Notes: a model not told the origin generated them from the letters alone. Counted from the first letter of the stretch, positions 1 to 11,600 are shown. The stretch is DNA of 64,000 nt from Antilocapra americana (GCA_007570785.1 ML660774.1:3012201-3076200), one strand, 5' to 3'. Numbers and translations are program-made.

Positions 1-415
1 GAATTCAATTATACTAGATAGTATAGATGTTATTTGATAAAATAGTTAATAGATTAAAAATCTACTGGAGTTCTTCAAACTTAGTCCAATTGATGTTTTT
101 CAAACCCATCTTTAAATAGCTCAGGCTTTTAGATCTCTGTTACCCAATTAAAAATTTGATCAATAGAGTAAGTTACCTAGAACACTAAACCTTCCATTAC
201 CTTCCAATATTTTTAAATTGTATTTTTTAAATTCTCACAGAGATGGTAAAATACATTTTTACTAAAAATTGTATACTGTAAAAATACAGTGTAGTTCATC
301 CAAATAAAGAGGAAATTTGTCTGATCTTAATAGAAATATGGAAAAACATACTTTCCTCAGTCAGTTGAGAAAAACTTCCATCTTATTATACATAACAAAA
401 ATTTTAAAGACATAT
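1..415. other. unassigned AT-rich DNA
   Basis: No open frame, repeat family or RNA gene could be recognised. The stretch is AT-rich, with short runs such as ttttaaattgtattttttaa. It ends at the 3' tail of the first BovB element. Confidence 0.6.
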
Positions 416-1072
416 TTCAGTTCAGTTCACTTCAGTCGCTCAGTCATGTCTGAGTATTTGCGACCCCATTGACTGCAGCACTCCAGGCTTCCCTGTCCAT
501 CAACAACTCCCAGAGCTTACTCAAACTCAGGTCCATTGTGTCAGTGATGCCATCAAACTATCTCACCCTCTGTCATCCCCTTCTCCTCCCGCCTTCAATC
601 TTTCCCAGCATCAGGGTTTTTTTCAAATAAGTTGGTTCTTTGCATCAGGTGGCCAAAGTGTTGGAGTTTCACTTCAGCATCAGTCATTCCAATGACTGTT
701 CAGGACTGATTTCCTTTAGGAGTGACTGATTGGATGTCCTTGAAGTCCAAGGGAGACTCAAAGTCTTCTCCAGAACTCCATTTCAAAAGCATCAGTTCTT
801 TGGCACTCAGCTATCTTAATAGTCCACCTCTCACATCCATACATGACTACTGGAAAAACCATAGCTTTGACTAGACAGATCTTTGTTGGCAAAGTAATAT
901 CTGTGCCTTTTTAATATGCTATTTAGGTTGGTCATAGTTTTTCTACCAAGGAGCAAGTGTCTTTTAATTTCCTAGCTGTGGTCACCCTCTGCAGTGATTT
1001 TGGAGCCCCCCGAAAATAAAGTCTGTCACTGTTTCCATTGTTTTCCCATATATTTGCCATGAAGAGATGGAA

Positions 1073-2062
1073 CTAGATGCCATAACTCAGCTTTCTGAAT
1101 GTTGAGTTTAAGCCAACTTCTTCATTCTCCTCTTTCACTTTCATCAAGAGGCTCTTTAGTTCTTCTTTGCTTTCTGCATTAAGAGTGGTGTCATCTGCAT
1201 ATCTGAGGTTACTGATATTTCTCCTGGCAATATTGACTCCAGCTTGTGCTTCATCCAGCCCAGCATTTTGCATGATGTACTCCTCATATAAGTTAACTAA
1301 GCAGGCTGACAATATATAGCCTTGATGTACTCTTTCCCTGATGTGGAACCAGTCTTTTGTTCCATGTCGGGTTCTAACTGTTCTAACTGTTGCTTCTTGG
1401 CTGCATACAGATTTCTCAGGAGGCAGGTCAGGTGGTCTGGTATTCCCATTTCTTTAAAAATTTTCCAGAGTTTGTTGTGATACATACAGTCAAAGGATCT
1501 GGCTTACTCAATGAAGCAAAACTAGATGTTTTTCTGGAACTTTCTTGCTTTTTTGATGATCCAGTGGATGTTGGAAATTTGAACTCTGGTTCCTATGCCT
1601 TTCCTAAATCCAGCTTGAACATCCAGAATTTCACAGTTCATGTACTGTTGAAGCCTGGCTTGTTGAATTTTGAGCATTACTTTGCTAGTGTGTGAGATGA
1701 GTGCAATTGTGTGATAGTTTAAACATTCTTTGGCATTGCCTTTCTTTGGGGTTGGAAAGAAAATTGATCTTTTCCAGTCCTGTGACCACTGCTGAGTTTT
1801 CCAGATTTGCTGGCATATTAAGTGCAGTACTTTGACAGCATCATCGTTTAGAATTTGAAGTAACTGGAATTCCATCCCCTCCATTAGCTTTGTTTGCAGT
1901 GATGTTTCCTAAGGCCCACTTGACTTCACATTCCAGGATATCTGGTTCTAGGTGAGTGATCACACCATCATGGTTATCTGGGTCATGAAAATCTTTTTTG
2001 TATAGTTCTTCTGTGTATTCTTGCCATATCTTCTTAATACCTTCTACTTCTGTTAGGTCCAC
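1073..2062 (-). pseudogene. BovB ORF2 reverse-transcriptase region, broken
   Basis: Successive minus-strand frames carry RT segments in order. 2062-1841 is the linker (motif HDGVITHLEPD). 1884-1522 is the RT N-terminal part (IPVT and QAGFRKG blocks). 1485-1297 is the MGIPDHLTCLLRNLY block. 1312-1073 carries the catalytic RYADDTT. The breaks are a frameshift near 1865, a TAT-to-TAG-type stop near 1523, and a one-base loss near 1402 relative to the copy at 5413-6539. There is also an in-frame 9-bp tandem duplication (ttctaactg) at 1372-1389. The YADD aspartates are intact, but no continuous protein can be made. Family assignment rests on known BovB/RTE motifs. Confidence 0.9.
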
Positions 2063-2299
2063 TCCATTTCTGTCCTTTTTTGTGCTCTTTTTGCATGAAA
2101 TGTTCCCTTGGTATCTCTAATTTTCTTGAAGAGATAGTCTTTCCCATTCTACTGTTTTCCTCTATTTCTTTTCATTCATCATGGAAGTTTTCAATGTCAT
2201 GAACCTTCACCCATAGTTCTTCCAGCACTCTGTCTATCAGATCTAATCCCTTGAATCTATTTGTCACTTCCACTGTATAATTGTAAGGGATTTGATTTA

Positions 2300-2995
2300 G
2301 GTCATACCTGCATGGTCTAGTGTTTTTCTCTACTGTCTTCAGTTGAAGTCTGAATTTGGCAATAAGGAGTTCATAATCTGAGTTGCAGTCAGCTTCTGGT
2401 CTTGTTTTTGCTGACTGTATAGAGCTTTTCCATCTTTGGTTACAAAGAATATAATTAATCTGATATCGATATTGACCATCTGGTGATGTCCATGTAGAGT
2501 CTTCTCTTATGTTTTTGGAAGAGGGTGTTTGCTATGACCAGTTTGTTCTCTTGGCAATACTCTGTTAGCCTTTGACCTGCATCTTTTTGTACTCCAAGGA
2601 CAAATTTGCCTGTTAGTCCAGCTAACTTTTGCATTCCAGTCCCCTATAATGAAAAGGACATCTTTTTTGGGTATTAGTTCTTCATAGAACTGTTCAGCTT
2701 CAGCTTCTTCAGCATTGCTAGTTGGGCCATAGACTTGGATTACTGTGATATTGAATGGTTTGCATTGGAAACGAACAGAGATCTTTCTGTTGTTTCATAG
2801 ATTGCATTCAAGTATTGCATTTTGGACTCTTTTTGTGACTGTGATGGCTATCCTATTTCTTCTATGGGATTCTTGCCCACAGTAGTAGCTATAATGGTTA
2901 TCTGGGTTAAATTCACCCATTCCAGTCCATTTTAGTGCAGTGATTCCTAAAATGTCAGTGTTCACTCTTGCCATCTCCTGTTTGACCACTTCCAA
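2300..2995 (-). pseudogene. BovB ORF2 APE-type endonuclease region, broken
   Basis: The minus-strand frame 2995-2795 begins with the endonuclease N-terminus (VKQEMARVNTDILGI, then LKWTGMGEF). Further 3' in the element, codons for GDWNAKV lie near 2630 and for SD-Y-ELLIAK near 2370. In APE-family endonucleases the Glu before LKW and the His of SDH are catalytic. Here the first is Ala (ALKW) and the second is Tyr (SDY). The other copies at 43977-47042 and 61730-64000 keep codons for SDH. The domain is therefore inactive as well as out of frame. Confidence 0.85.
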
Positions 2996-3220
2996 TTTGC
3001 CTTGATTTGTGGACCTAACATTCCAGGTTCTTATGCAATATTGCTCTTAAAGCATCACCAGCCACATCCACAACTGGGTGCTGTTTTTGCTTTGGCTCTG
3101 TCTCTTAATTCTTTCTAGAGTCATTTCTCCACTCTTCTCCAGTAGAATATTGGGCACCTACTGACCTGAGGAGTTCATCTTTCAGTGTCCTATCTTTTTG
3201 CCTTTTCAAACTGTCTATGG

Positions 3221-3272
3221 GGTTCTCAAGGCAAGAATACTGAAGTGGTTTGCCATTCCCTTCTCCAGTGGA
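3221..3272. repeat. SINE-like core block inside BovB 5' part
   Basis: About 50 bp containing ggcaagaatactgaagtgg and gccattcccttctccag closely matches the middle of the Bov-tA SINEs elsewhere in the window, for example near 53705-53755. It lies inside the BovB upstream region rather than in a tRNA-headed SINE, so it looks like sequence shared by BovB and the SINE body. Confidence 0.7.
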
Positions 3273-3399
3273 GCAAGTTTTGTCAGAACTCTCCGCTATG
3301 ACCCATCCATCTTGGGTGGACCTACATGGCTTGGCTCATAGTTTCACTGAGCTAGACAGGCTGTGGCCCATATGATCAGTTTGGTTAGTTTTTTGTGAT

Positions 3400-4436
3400 T
3401 TTGGTTTTCAGTCTGTTTGCCCTCTGATGGATTAAGGATAAGAGGCTTATGCAAGCCTCCTGATGGGAGAGACTGATTGAGGGGGAAACTAGGTCTTGTT
3501 CTGATGGGCGGGGCTGTGTTCCTTGTATCTTTAGTAGTATTTTCTGTTGATGGGCAAGGCTGTGTTCCTTCCTTGTTGCTTGACCTGAGGCCAAACTATG
3601 ATGGAGGTGATGAAGATACTAGCGACCTCTTTCAAAAGGTCCCATGCATGCACTGCTGCACTCAGTGCCCCTGACCCTGAAGCAGGCCACCCCCAACCCA
3701 CGCCTCCACTGAAGACTCCTGGACACTGGTCAGTCTCTGTGGGGTCACTGCTCCTTTCTCCTGGGTCTTGGTGTGCACAGGGTTCTGTTTGTGCCCTCCA
3801 AGAGTCTGTTTCCCCAGTCCTGTGTAAGCACTGGTGGTTCTATGGTGAGGTTAATGGCGACCTCCTCCAGGAAGGCTTATTCCATAATCAGGTCTACCTC
3901 ACCCAGAGCCCCTGCAGCAGGCCACTGCTGACCCGTACCTCCACAGGAGACACTCAGACATAGTTCTGTCTCAGTCTCTGTGGGTTGCGAGTGTGTTTTG
4001 TGCCCTTCCCAGGTCTGAGCAGCTCAGGCGACCAGGTGCTTGGTGAGCACCCTGTCCCACGTGGGTCATGCATGTTAATCACCTCCCTGGTTGCAGCTGC
4101 TTGGTTTCCCAGGTGTGCCACGAGAGCACTGTCTCAGGTGTGCCATGTATCTCCTCTGGAGAGCTGATCTAAGACTGCGACCCTCCTGGTGGATGTCAAC
4201 CATCCAGGATCTCAAGAAGATGTGGTTAGTAGCTGGGAGCCTGCTCACAGATTGGTAGAAGATGCCCTCTCTGGGGCTGCGATTGTAGCAGCCCCTTGCC
4301 TTCTGGCTCTGGCTTTCACAAGCCTGTCTCTCTCCCTCTGGGCAGGGAGGGGCTGGTATACAGCAGGCTAGTTCTCCTTTGGTATTTGCTCAATCCTTTG
4401 TTCTGTGAGTTGGCCAGGCTGCACTTAGGTTGCTAT
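3400..4436 (-). repeat. BovB 5' region with internal tandem duplication
   Basis: This is a GC-richer kilobase upstream of the endonuclease frame of the BovB above, with no comparable AT-rich flank character. Two related units occur about 235 bp apart. gcgacctct at 3622 with its following gcaggccac...gacact pattern (to about 3730) recurs at 3857-3960 as gcgacctcc...gcaggccac...gacact. No RNA-binding or other protein domain is visible in its short frames. I infer that it is the BovB 5' untranslated/promoter part; it could instead be a separate older repeat joined to BovB. Confidence 0.65.
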
Positions 4437-4465
4437 GTTAAAGCCTATATACTTATTTTATAGAT

Positions 4466-4770
4466 GGGTTTCCCTAGCAGCTCACTTGGTAAAGAATCTG
4501 CCTGCAATGCAGGAGACGCTGGTTCCATTCCTGGGTCAGGAAGATCTGCTGGAGAAGGGATAGGCTACCTAGTTCAGTATTCTTGGGCTTCCATGTGGAT
4601 CAGCTGATAAAGAACTCCCCTGCAATGTGCAAGACCTGGGTTTGATCTCTGGGTTGGGAAGATTCCCTGGAGAAGGGAAAGGCTACCACTCCAGTATTCT
4701 GGCCTGGAGAATTCCATGGACTGTATAGTCCATGGGGTCACAAAGAGTTGGACACAACTGAGTGACTAAA
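4466..4770 (+). mobile_element. dimeric BovA/Bov-tA SINE
   Basis: The first unit starts at gggtttccctagcagctcac with a tRNA-like head (pol III A-box-like agcagctcacttgg, B-box-like ggttccattcc). It is followed at about 4588 by a second unit starting gggcttccatgtgg. The second unit runs into the SINE body and the BovB-like tail gagttggacacaactgagtg. It is non-coding and depends on BovB-type machinery in trans. The two-headed arrangement is typical of BovA2 dimers in pecoran ruminants. Confidence 0.9.
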
Positions 4771-4792
4771 ATATAAATATATATATATATAT

Positions 4793-4823
<31 letters not shown>

Positions 4824-4825
4824 TA
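4771..4825. repeat. TA / GATA microsatellite
   Basis: A run of alternating TA passes directly into about eight GATA units at the 3' end of the preceding SINE, so it probably grew from the SINE's A-rich tail. Likely length-polymorphic. Confidence 0.95.
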
Positions 4826-5412
4826 AGATGAAGCAAGTCTATAAATTTACTGTTTATATTGGTAAGAGTATCTAACTGGCACATGTATATGTGTTCTTAC
4901 TATATACAGCTGTTTCTTTTTACTCTCCTTTCTCTGGCACTAACCCAATATCTATAAAAGAGGAGTTTCTTACACATATAATAAATTCTTATTGCTGATT
5001 TGACCCAGATGAGAAATTCACAAGTAGTTAAAACCCTAAATGTCATAATATAAGTATAACTTAAATCACTCTCCCTTTCTTAAGTATGTTCCCTCAAACT
5101 ACATCAGATATTATCTAATACTGACACAAAATCATATATGTATATGATTAGATGATTCTAACAAAAATAAAACCTTAAAAGATGATTCAGTAATTATACC
5201 TTTAGGTACATATTTTAATTTTTCCATGAAGTCAAGAATAATTTAACATTGTATAAAAGTATTAAGTTAGTTTAAGCACTTATTGACTTAATGGCCCATA
5301 TTATATATAAGGGTCAATATTGTATTTTGTATCAACAACAAAAACTTGTTTAGTCTTATCCTTAAACAACTATTTTTAGAAAATTTTATTTGCATTAATT
5401 TAAGATTTACAT
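4826..5412. other. unassigned AT-rich DNA
   Basis: Nothing recognisable between the microsatellite and the next BovB. No frame longer than chance; no repeat landmark seen. Confidence 0.55.
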
Positions 5413-6525
5413 CAAAAAAGCAAGAGAGTTCCAGAAAAACATCTATTTCTGCTTTATTGACTATGCCAAAGCCTTTGACTGTGTGGATCACAACAGACTG
5501 TGGAAAATTCTGAAAGAGATGGGAATACCAGACCACCTGACCTGCCTCCTGAGAAATCTGTATGCAGGTCAGGAAGCAACAGTTAGAACTGGACATGGAA
5601 CAACAGACTGGTTCCACATCAGGAAAGGAGTACGTCAAGGCTGTATATTGTCAGCCTGCTTATTTAACTTATATGAAGAGTACATCATGAGAAATGCTGG
5701 ACTGGATGAAGCACGAGCTGGAATCAAGATTGCCAGGAGAAATATCAATAACCTCAGATATGCAGATGACACCACCCTTGTGGCAGAAAGTGAAGAGGAA
5801 CCAAAAAGCCTCTTGATGAAAGTGAAAGAGGAGAGTGAAAAAGTTGGCTTAAAGCTCAACATTCAGAAATCTGAGATCATGGCATCCAGCCCCATCACTT
5901 CATGGTAAATAGATGGGGAAACAGTGGAAATAGTGAAAGATTTTATTTTGAGGGGCTCCAAAATCACTGCAGATGGTGACTGCAGCCATGAAATTAAAGG
6001 GCGCTTTCTCCTTGGAAGAAAAGATATGATGAAACTAAATAGCATATTAGAAAGCAGAGATATTACTTTGTCAACACAGGTCCACCTAGTCAAGGCTATG
6101 GTTTTTCCAGAAGTCAGGTATGGATGTGAGAGTTGAACTATAAAGAAAATTGAGTGCTGAAGAAGTGATGTTTTTGAACTGTGGTGTTCGAGAAGACTCT
6201 TGAGTCTCCCTTGGACTTCAAGGAGACCCAATCAGTTCATCCTAACAGAAATCAGTCCTGAGTGTTCATTGGAAGGACTGATGTTGAGACTGAAACTCCA
6301 ATACTTTGGGCACCTGATGAGAAGTAGTGACTCATTTGAAAAGACCCTGATGCTGGGAAAGATTGAAGGCAGGAGGAGAAGGGGATGACAGAGGATGAGA
6401 TGGTTGGATGGCGTTACTGACTCAATGGACGTGAGTTAGAATAAGCTCTGGGAGTTGTTGATGGACAGGGAGGCCTGGTGTGCTGCAGTCCATGGGATCT
6501 CAAAGAGTCAGACACGACTGAGTGA
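5413..6525 (+). pseudogene. BovB ORF2 RT and C-terminal fragment
   Basis: An open stretch to 5908 contains the RT blocks MGIPDHLTCLLRNLY and GVRQGCILS and an intact YADD at 5759-5770. It is closed by TAA at 5906 after TSW, where related copies have a GAA codon. The frame resumes at 5924 and stops again at 6134 (TGA where others have TGG). The last segment, 6200-6388, with [17 protein letters not shown], is cut by TGA where others have CGA, a typical CpG transition. The amino end is missing through truncation. Dead copy; catalytic aspartates preserved. Confidence 0.92.
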
Positions 6526-6539
6526 CTGAACTGAACTGA
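5413..6539 (+). mobile_element. BovB LINE, 5'-truncated
   Basis: Starts abruptly inside the RT region at gcaagagagttccagaaaaa and runs to the BovB tail ending ctgaactgaactg at 6539. 5' truncation is usual for elements made by target-primed reverse transcription. No clear target duplication was found. It is the best reference copy of the RT catalytic region in this window. Confidence 0.95.
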
Positions 6540-8275
6540 TTTGATATTTTGTTTTATCCACCTATAAAAATTTGTCATAGCATTGAGTGTATATATCTTT
6601 CTTCAGAATTATGTTATTCATATTAAATATAATTATTTTTTAAGTGACATATCTTTCAGAAGCTCAAAATCAAAACAAAGACTTAAAATATAATAGAACT
6701 TAGATTCTTTTATATGCTTGTTCTATAAGTTTCCCCATGCTTCCTATAGATAATCATGGGATGTTTAGTGTAAAGAACTCCTGATCTATATGCTTGAGAA
6801 GAAAGAAATGATCAATTGCAGGGTGGTCTCCCGCAAAGCATCCAAACCAGGCACATAAGAGTACTTAAAACCATCAATTCTGGTACATCTGGGTCCAGAT
6901 GTAGTGAATTAGGTTACGTGTCAGAAAGATACTGTCTGTTGCCACCACAAGGCTTGGACTCCAGCCTCCAGAATCAGCTCATGAGAGGGGCGGTATTCCC
7001 CCAACTTCAGGAATACTGAGACAGTAGGTCAAACATCTATAGCAGCAAAGCCCAGGTCACTCAGCGGGGCGGAGTGATGCTTGTCCTCCTGCAAAAGATG
7101 AGCTAGCAAAATCTGGCTACAGAGTATTTGCTGTTGAATCCCAGGCCTACTGCTTCTTCAGTCTCATAACTTAAATCCCTTCTCTCACTTCCTAAGCTGA
7201 TGTCTGTCCTAGCTGGGTCCCTGCGCACCGAAAAAGGATGCCGTACTAACCAGGAGAATTGCATATTGCTTATGTCCCCTGCTTCTGTGGGTTTATCTTA
7301 GTGAACATGCCAGCAGGCTTAATGTGTGAAATAGCTTTCATTTTTAGTTATGAAGTGACAACAGTGTGAGTTTCAGTGAAGAAGGTGGTGCATTACTCAT
7401 AGATCTTGGACTTTCATATGTATGAAGTAACCAGACAGACTTTTGGTTATAACTCTGAGAAAGGCAGGGAAAGTGTTCCAAGTGTAAGAATAGGAGTGTA
7501 CACAGATTTTTTTTGAGAGCCAGAGGATGGACTCTAATTAACTGGTTCACCAAATTTCATTTTCATCTTTTCTATTAAAGAGAATAGCAGTCAGGAGGTA
7601 GATGCACATCTAAGACCTACACATCTCATTACCACTTTGCAGCTAAGTGTGGCTATGGGAATAATCTTTTCAAGGGATACAAACAAAAGTAATGCATTCT
7701 TCTCCTAGGCAAAGGGTTTAGGATGCAAGAGAGCCTGCTCAACCTATCTTCTCACTCAGCCTCTTGAAATCATTCAATAATGAAGTGCTCAGAGATGGTG
7801 GATTCATATAAATGAAGTCTGGCCCACTGAAAGATCACATGGAGAAGAGTTGTCCCTCCACCCGACCTCCCAAAAAGTTATATAAGCAAAAAAACAAATT
7901 TCTGTGGTGTGTGCCTTTAAATATTGTGTTTCTATTTCAATCTAATTCATCCTAACCTATTTAGTACTATCTTTTTCCCTGTAATATATGTTGAATTCAT
8001 TAATACTCTGTACTCAAAAACCAGAAAGTATCATCTGCATTTAAGGATAAGAAAATAAATCTGGGGTCAAATTAATCAAAAGAATCTTCTTAATGGGGAA
8101 CATTTTATACTATTAAAATACTTGTTAGGAGACCAGATGACCCTAACAGATATGTGATTCACAGATATGAGAAGAGCAGCCTTAATTTGGGCAAAGCAAG
8201 AAAACAATTGGCATAACCTAAGCATATAGATCATAGGAAAAAAGGTAAAAAGAGAGGGTTAGTATTAATGCAATT
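6540..8275. other. unassigned DNA
   Basis: About 1.7 kb with no recognised repeat. The part 6820-7280 is less AT-rich than its surroundings and carries a 67-codon plus-strand open frame (6816-7019) of no recognised family. I cannot tell whether it is an old unidentified repeat or unique sequence. Confidence 0.5.
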
Positions 8276-8453
8276 GTTCAGTCTTTAAGTCATATCCAAC
8301 TCTTTGAGACCCCATGGACTGCAGAACACCAGGCCTCCCTCTCCATCAACATCTCCTGGGGTTTGCTCAAGCTCATGTCCATTGAGTTAGTGATACTATT
8401 CAACCATCTCATCCTCTGCCATCCCCTTCTCCTGCCCTTAATCTTTCCCAGCA
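8276..8453 (-). mobile_element. BovB 3'-tail fragment
   Basis: The minus-strand BovB terminus is recognisable from ttcagtctttaagtcatatc, ccatggactgcag and ccaggcctccct through atctttcccagca. Only the last 180 bp of the element is present, as a severe 5' truncation. Confidence 0.85.
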
Positions 8454-8784
8454 AAGAGGAAAATGATTCTAGAAAGGTAAGTCCTATTAATTGATATTCT
8501 GATTTTCCAATACATTAGTTAGTAACAATGTCTAATGATAAGATAATATAGCTAATTTCAATATGAGGTGTACTTTAATATGTGTGCCATTATAAGTCAT
8601 CAGCTCATTAGTTCTCTCTAATATGCTAGACTTTTAAGTCTTCAATTAGAATGCAGTCTAGGATAGTTAGTGTGTCTTTCCCCCATGCCTATTGCCTTTT
8701 TTTTTTTTTTATAATATTTTCCCTTACTGGGCACTCAGGTGTATGTGCGTCACATTTATGAAACGTTTTTCAAGTATTTCTAAT
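8454..8784. other. unassigned DNA with poly-T run
   Basis: AT-rich, with a T run at 8697-8711. Nothing else recognised. Confidence 0.5.
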
Positions 8785-8945
8785 TTGCTGTGATAAGAAC
8801 ACTTAACAGGGATTCCACCCTTTCAACAAATTTTTAAGTATACAATGCAATATTGTTAACTGTAGTCACAGTGTTGTACAAGCAGATCTATAGAACTTAT
8901 TCACCTTCATCTGAAATGTTCCATCCATTGACTTTAACTCATTAT
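8785..8945 (-). mobile_element. ancient L1 (L1M-type) 3' UTR fragment
   Basis: The order tgataagaacacttaaca, tatacaatgcaatattgtta, agtcacagtgttgtacaa and agatctatagaacttattca matches, by memory of the family, the reverse complement of mammalian-wide L1M 3' UTRs. Diverged and old; not coding. Confidence 0.65.
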
Positions 8946-10629
8946 TTTTCATATCTACTTTTTCTTCTCTTTTGTTTCTTAAGATAATTTATTTTCCTTT
9001 TTTATAAATACTATTTTCACTTATTCTGAAGACCTTGAACATGTATGTGTCATAATCATTTTTAGATTGCTTTACTCTTTTCCTTTTATTCTAGTGCATT
9101 TGTCAACTAATTTTTAGTTTTGTTGGCTAATTTGAACTTATCCTTATACATTTTGGAGTTTTGTTTGCAGACTTGAGTGAAGAGAACTTTCTTTCTCTGC
9201 TTCAGCAATGTTGTTTGTTTCTTTCTTCTTTACGACCCCTGAGTCCCTAACTCTGGACCATATTTGCAGTTGTATTAACTGCAGCAGTATTGTGAACTCA
9301 GAAGCTAAGTCAGCTGCCTGGTATGGATGAAGTCTCAGGAAGAAGCTGAAACTAGTCAGCTTCTTCCTACATTCCCAGGTAAACAGATTCATAGAAGCCC
9401 TGGTTATAGACAGGGCTTACGAGTAGAACAACATCAGACGGACTCCACGATATGTCTTTATTTCAGGCAGTGCATCTGGCTCCAGCTATACTTGTCATAT
9501 TGGTTGATTTAGATTCTCATTGTCCTTAGAAGATGAAACCTTAGACCACCTGTCCTCACTTCCATTCCAAGAGCAAGGCTGCAGATCTAGGATCATTTAT
9601 TTTGCTTGTTTCTGCTCTGTTTGTTGCTCATGTAAATTTTCACTTTTTGACTGTATATTTTTATTCTATTCATTTTTGCTATATATTGGAAGCAAAGAAA
9701 GAACTCTTAACTGTGAACCTGAAACAGTATCTAGATTAAGAGTTTCCTTAGCACCTTAGCATAGAAATTTTATACAAGAAGATGACAGCAGTATTTTTGT
9801 CTTTGCTCTTTACACAGAAATCATAATAATTACTCAGACAGCTTTTGACAATGATTCAGACCTCATGATTTTATTTCAAAGAGCCTCACCATCTGGAAAG
9901 AATGAGCATTAAGTTGGTTTTTTCCTGCACGTATCTTTTCTACTACTCTTTTTCTTTTATTTCTTTTTTTTTTTTAATGCAGAAACAGTGGGATGGTAAA
10001 AACTAGTTATTAGAGAATGACATTCAGGAAAAAATCCAATAGTTATTAACCTATTAACCTATTATTTGTTACAGTTCTGTTCTAAATATAAATTCTTGCC
10101 AAGGTTTCGTAAGTTCCATACTGGATGTCTTACACTGTTTTACATGTGATTCTTCTTTAACTCAAAAATGCTAAAAGTGACCTTAAAGTGACTCCATCTA
10201 TGTTGCCTGGCTTTGTTTATTTGAATAGCCTCAGGATTTGTGCACGTTGGAGATTTTGACAGCTTTAATTATTCTACACATTTAACTGGTGAGAATTTAA
10301 TTATTCTAGTGTTCCCATAGGGCTGATGACATAGGTGAGATATTAAAAAATGAAAAATAAATGAAGGTATGTGCAATCTGTGATGCCATCAATTTGTGGC
10401 TAGGATTATTTTAGACCCCATAGAATATATCTTTTAAAATCTCCATTTAGCAATTCTTTAATTTTAGTATTTTTCAGATTAGTATCTGAAGGTAGGTAGC
10501 TAAATACAATATATATACGTGCATAATATATATATAGATAGATAGATTATTTTATTTGCATTATTTAAGATTACATATATATGTATAGTTTTTAAATATA
10601 TAATTTCAAATAAATTTTAATTTTGAATT
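8946..10629. other. unassigned DNA
   Basis: No assigned repeat except small T runs (9960-9976) and a TA/GATA patch at 10508-10548. The segment 9140-9770 is somewhat GC-richer and holds short plus-strand frames (9327-9512, 9520-9759) without a recognisable family; I treat these as chance. Confidence 0.5.
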
Positions 10630-11330
10630 AATCTTGGATTTATAGAAAATTCACAAGGATAATAGAAACACTTTTTGTATATCACTCCATCCACTTAGAT
10701 TTCTCAGTTGTTATGCACCATTTTAAAAGTGTGTTGCTTTTGCTATGCATTTTTATCTTTAAATACTTAGAGTTTCATAAAAATAAGAACAACTTTATTA
10801 CTTTGAAACAGTATAATTATAAAAATCATAAAATTAACATTAATAAAGATCTATTTTGTATTCCTCATCCAAATTGTGCTAATTATTCCATTAATATCCA
10901 TTATAACAAATATGGGATTTTTTAATTTTTTTAATTTTTCTGATCCAGGATTCAACCCACATGTAGCAAATGGCCTGTTAACGCCCTTGAATATGGAACA
11001 GCTCTTCAATCTTCTTTGTCTTTCATACCTTTGACTTTTTAAATAGAGAACAGGCTTGTTGTTTTGTTGAATGTCCTTAATTTGGCTTTCCCTGATGTTT
11101 CCTCATGATTGCAAAATGCATTTTTGGCAAGAATACACAAAATTAATGTTGCATGCATCTTTCTCAATGCATTATAGTACCAGTTTCATAATGCCTAATT
11201 TTCCCTTTATTGGTAAGGTTAACTTTGATTATTTGGTTAAGCTGGGTTCTTCATTTTAAATTTCTGTTTTCTTTTTGTAATTTATATGTTATGGGGCGAT
11301 ACTTTGATTCTATGCAAATTTCCCATTGCA
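10630..11330. mobile_element. ancient L1M-like fragment
   Basis: Several landmarks in a row match a mammalian-wide L1M segment known to me: ggatttatagaaaattcaca, ttgttttgttgaatgtcctt, gatgtttcctcatgattgca and ttaactttgattatttggtt, then a conserved gatactttgattctatgcaa. The orientation of the parent element is not certain. Diverged, no coding capacity. Confidence 0.6.
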
Positions 11331-11600
11331 CATATTTTGTCCACTGAATTAGAATCCATAAAATTTTGCCTGAAACAATGATTACTATGATGCTGTTGCT
11401 TCAAAAGTAAGATTAAGAAAAATACCCAGAAATTAGATTTCATCAGTAAAGTTGGTACTAATGCCAACTACATCTCATTTTCTAAAACCTCAAATACATG
11501 TGCATTTATTTTGAAAGACCTTAAACCAAAATTGTAAAACATGGAAAAAATTTTTATTCTTGTATAGAATGACTCAGCACCATATAGATATTAGCTTGAA
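11331..11600. other. unassigned DNA
   Basis: AT-rich with no recognised feature; may be the diverged start of the L1 fragment that follows. Confidence 0.4.

Larger units (their letters stand above)
416..4436 (-). mobile_element. BovB (RTE-type LINE), near full length, decayed
   Basis: On the minus strand this reads as BovB from a long 5' region (right) to the characteristic tail of repeated ttcagttcagt-like units (left). Internal landmarks in order are an APE-type endonuclease (about 2995-2300), a reverse transcriptase with YADD at 1190-1201, and the BovB C-terminal segment (about 900-480). BovB is an autonomous non-LTR retrotransposon whose ORF2 protein nicks target DNA and reverse-transcribes its RNA in the nucleus. 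Many stops and frameshifts show this copy is dead. Possible degenerate target duplications are ttaaagacatat at 404-415 and ttaaagcctatat at 4439-4451; the match is imperfect, so the 5' boundary is uncertain. Confidence 0.93.

Noticed and set aside
9140..9770. GC-richer stretch with short frames considered as an exon or pseudogene
   Set aside because: No domain, frames short and unrelated to each other; no convincing splice pair.
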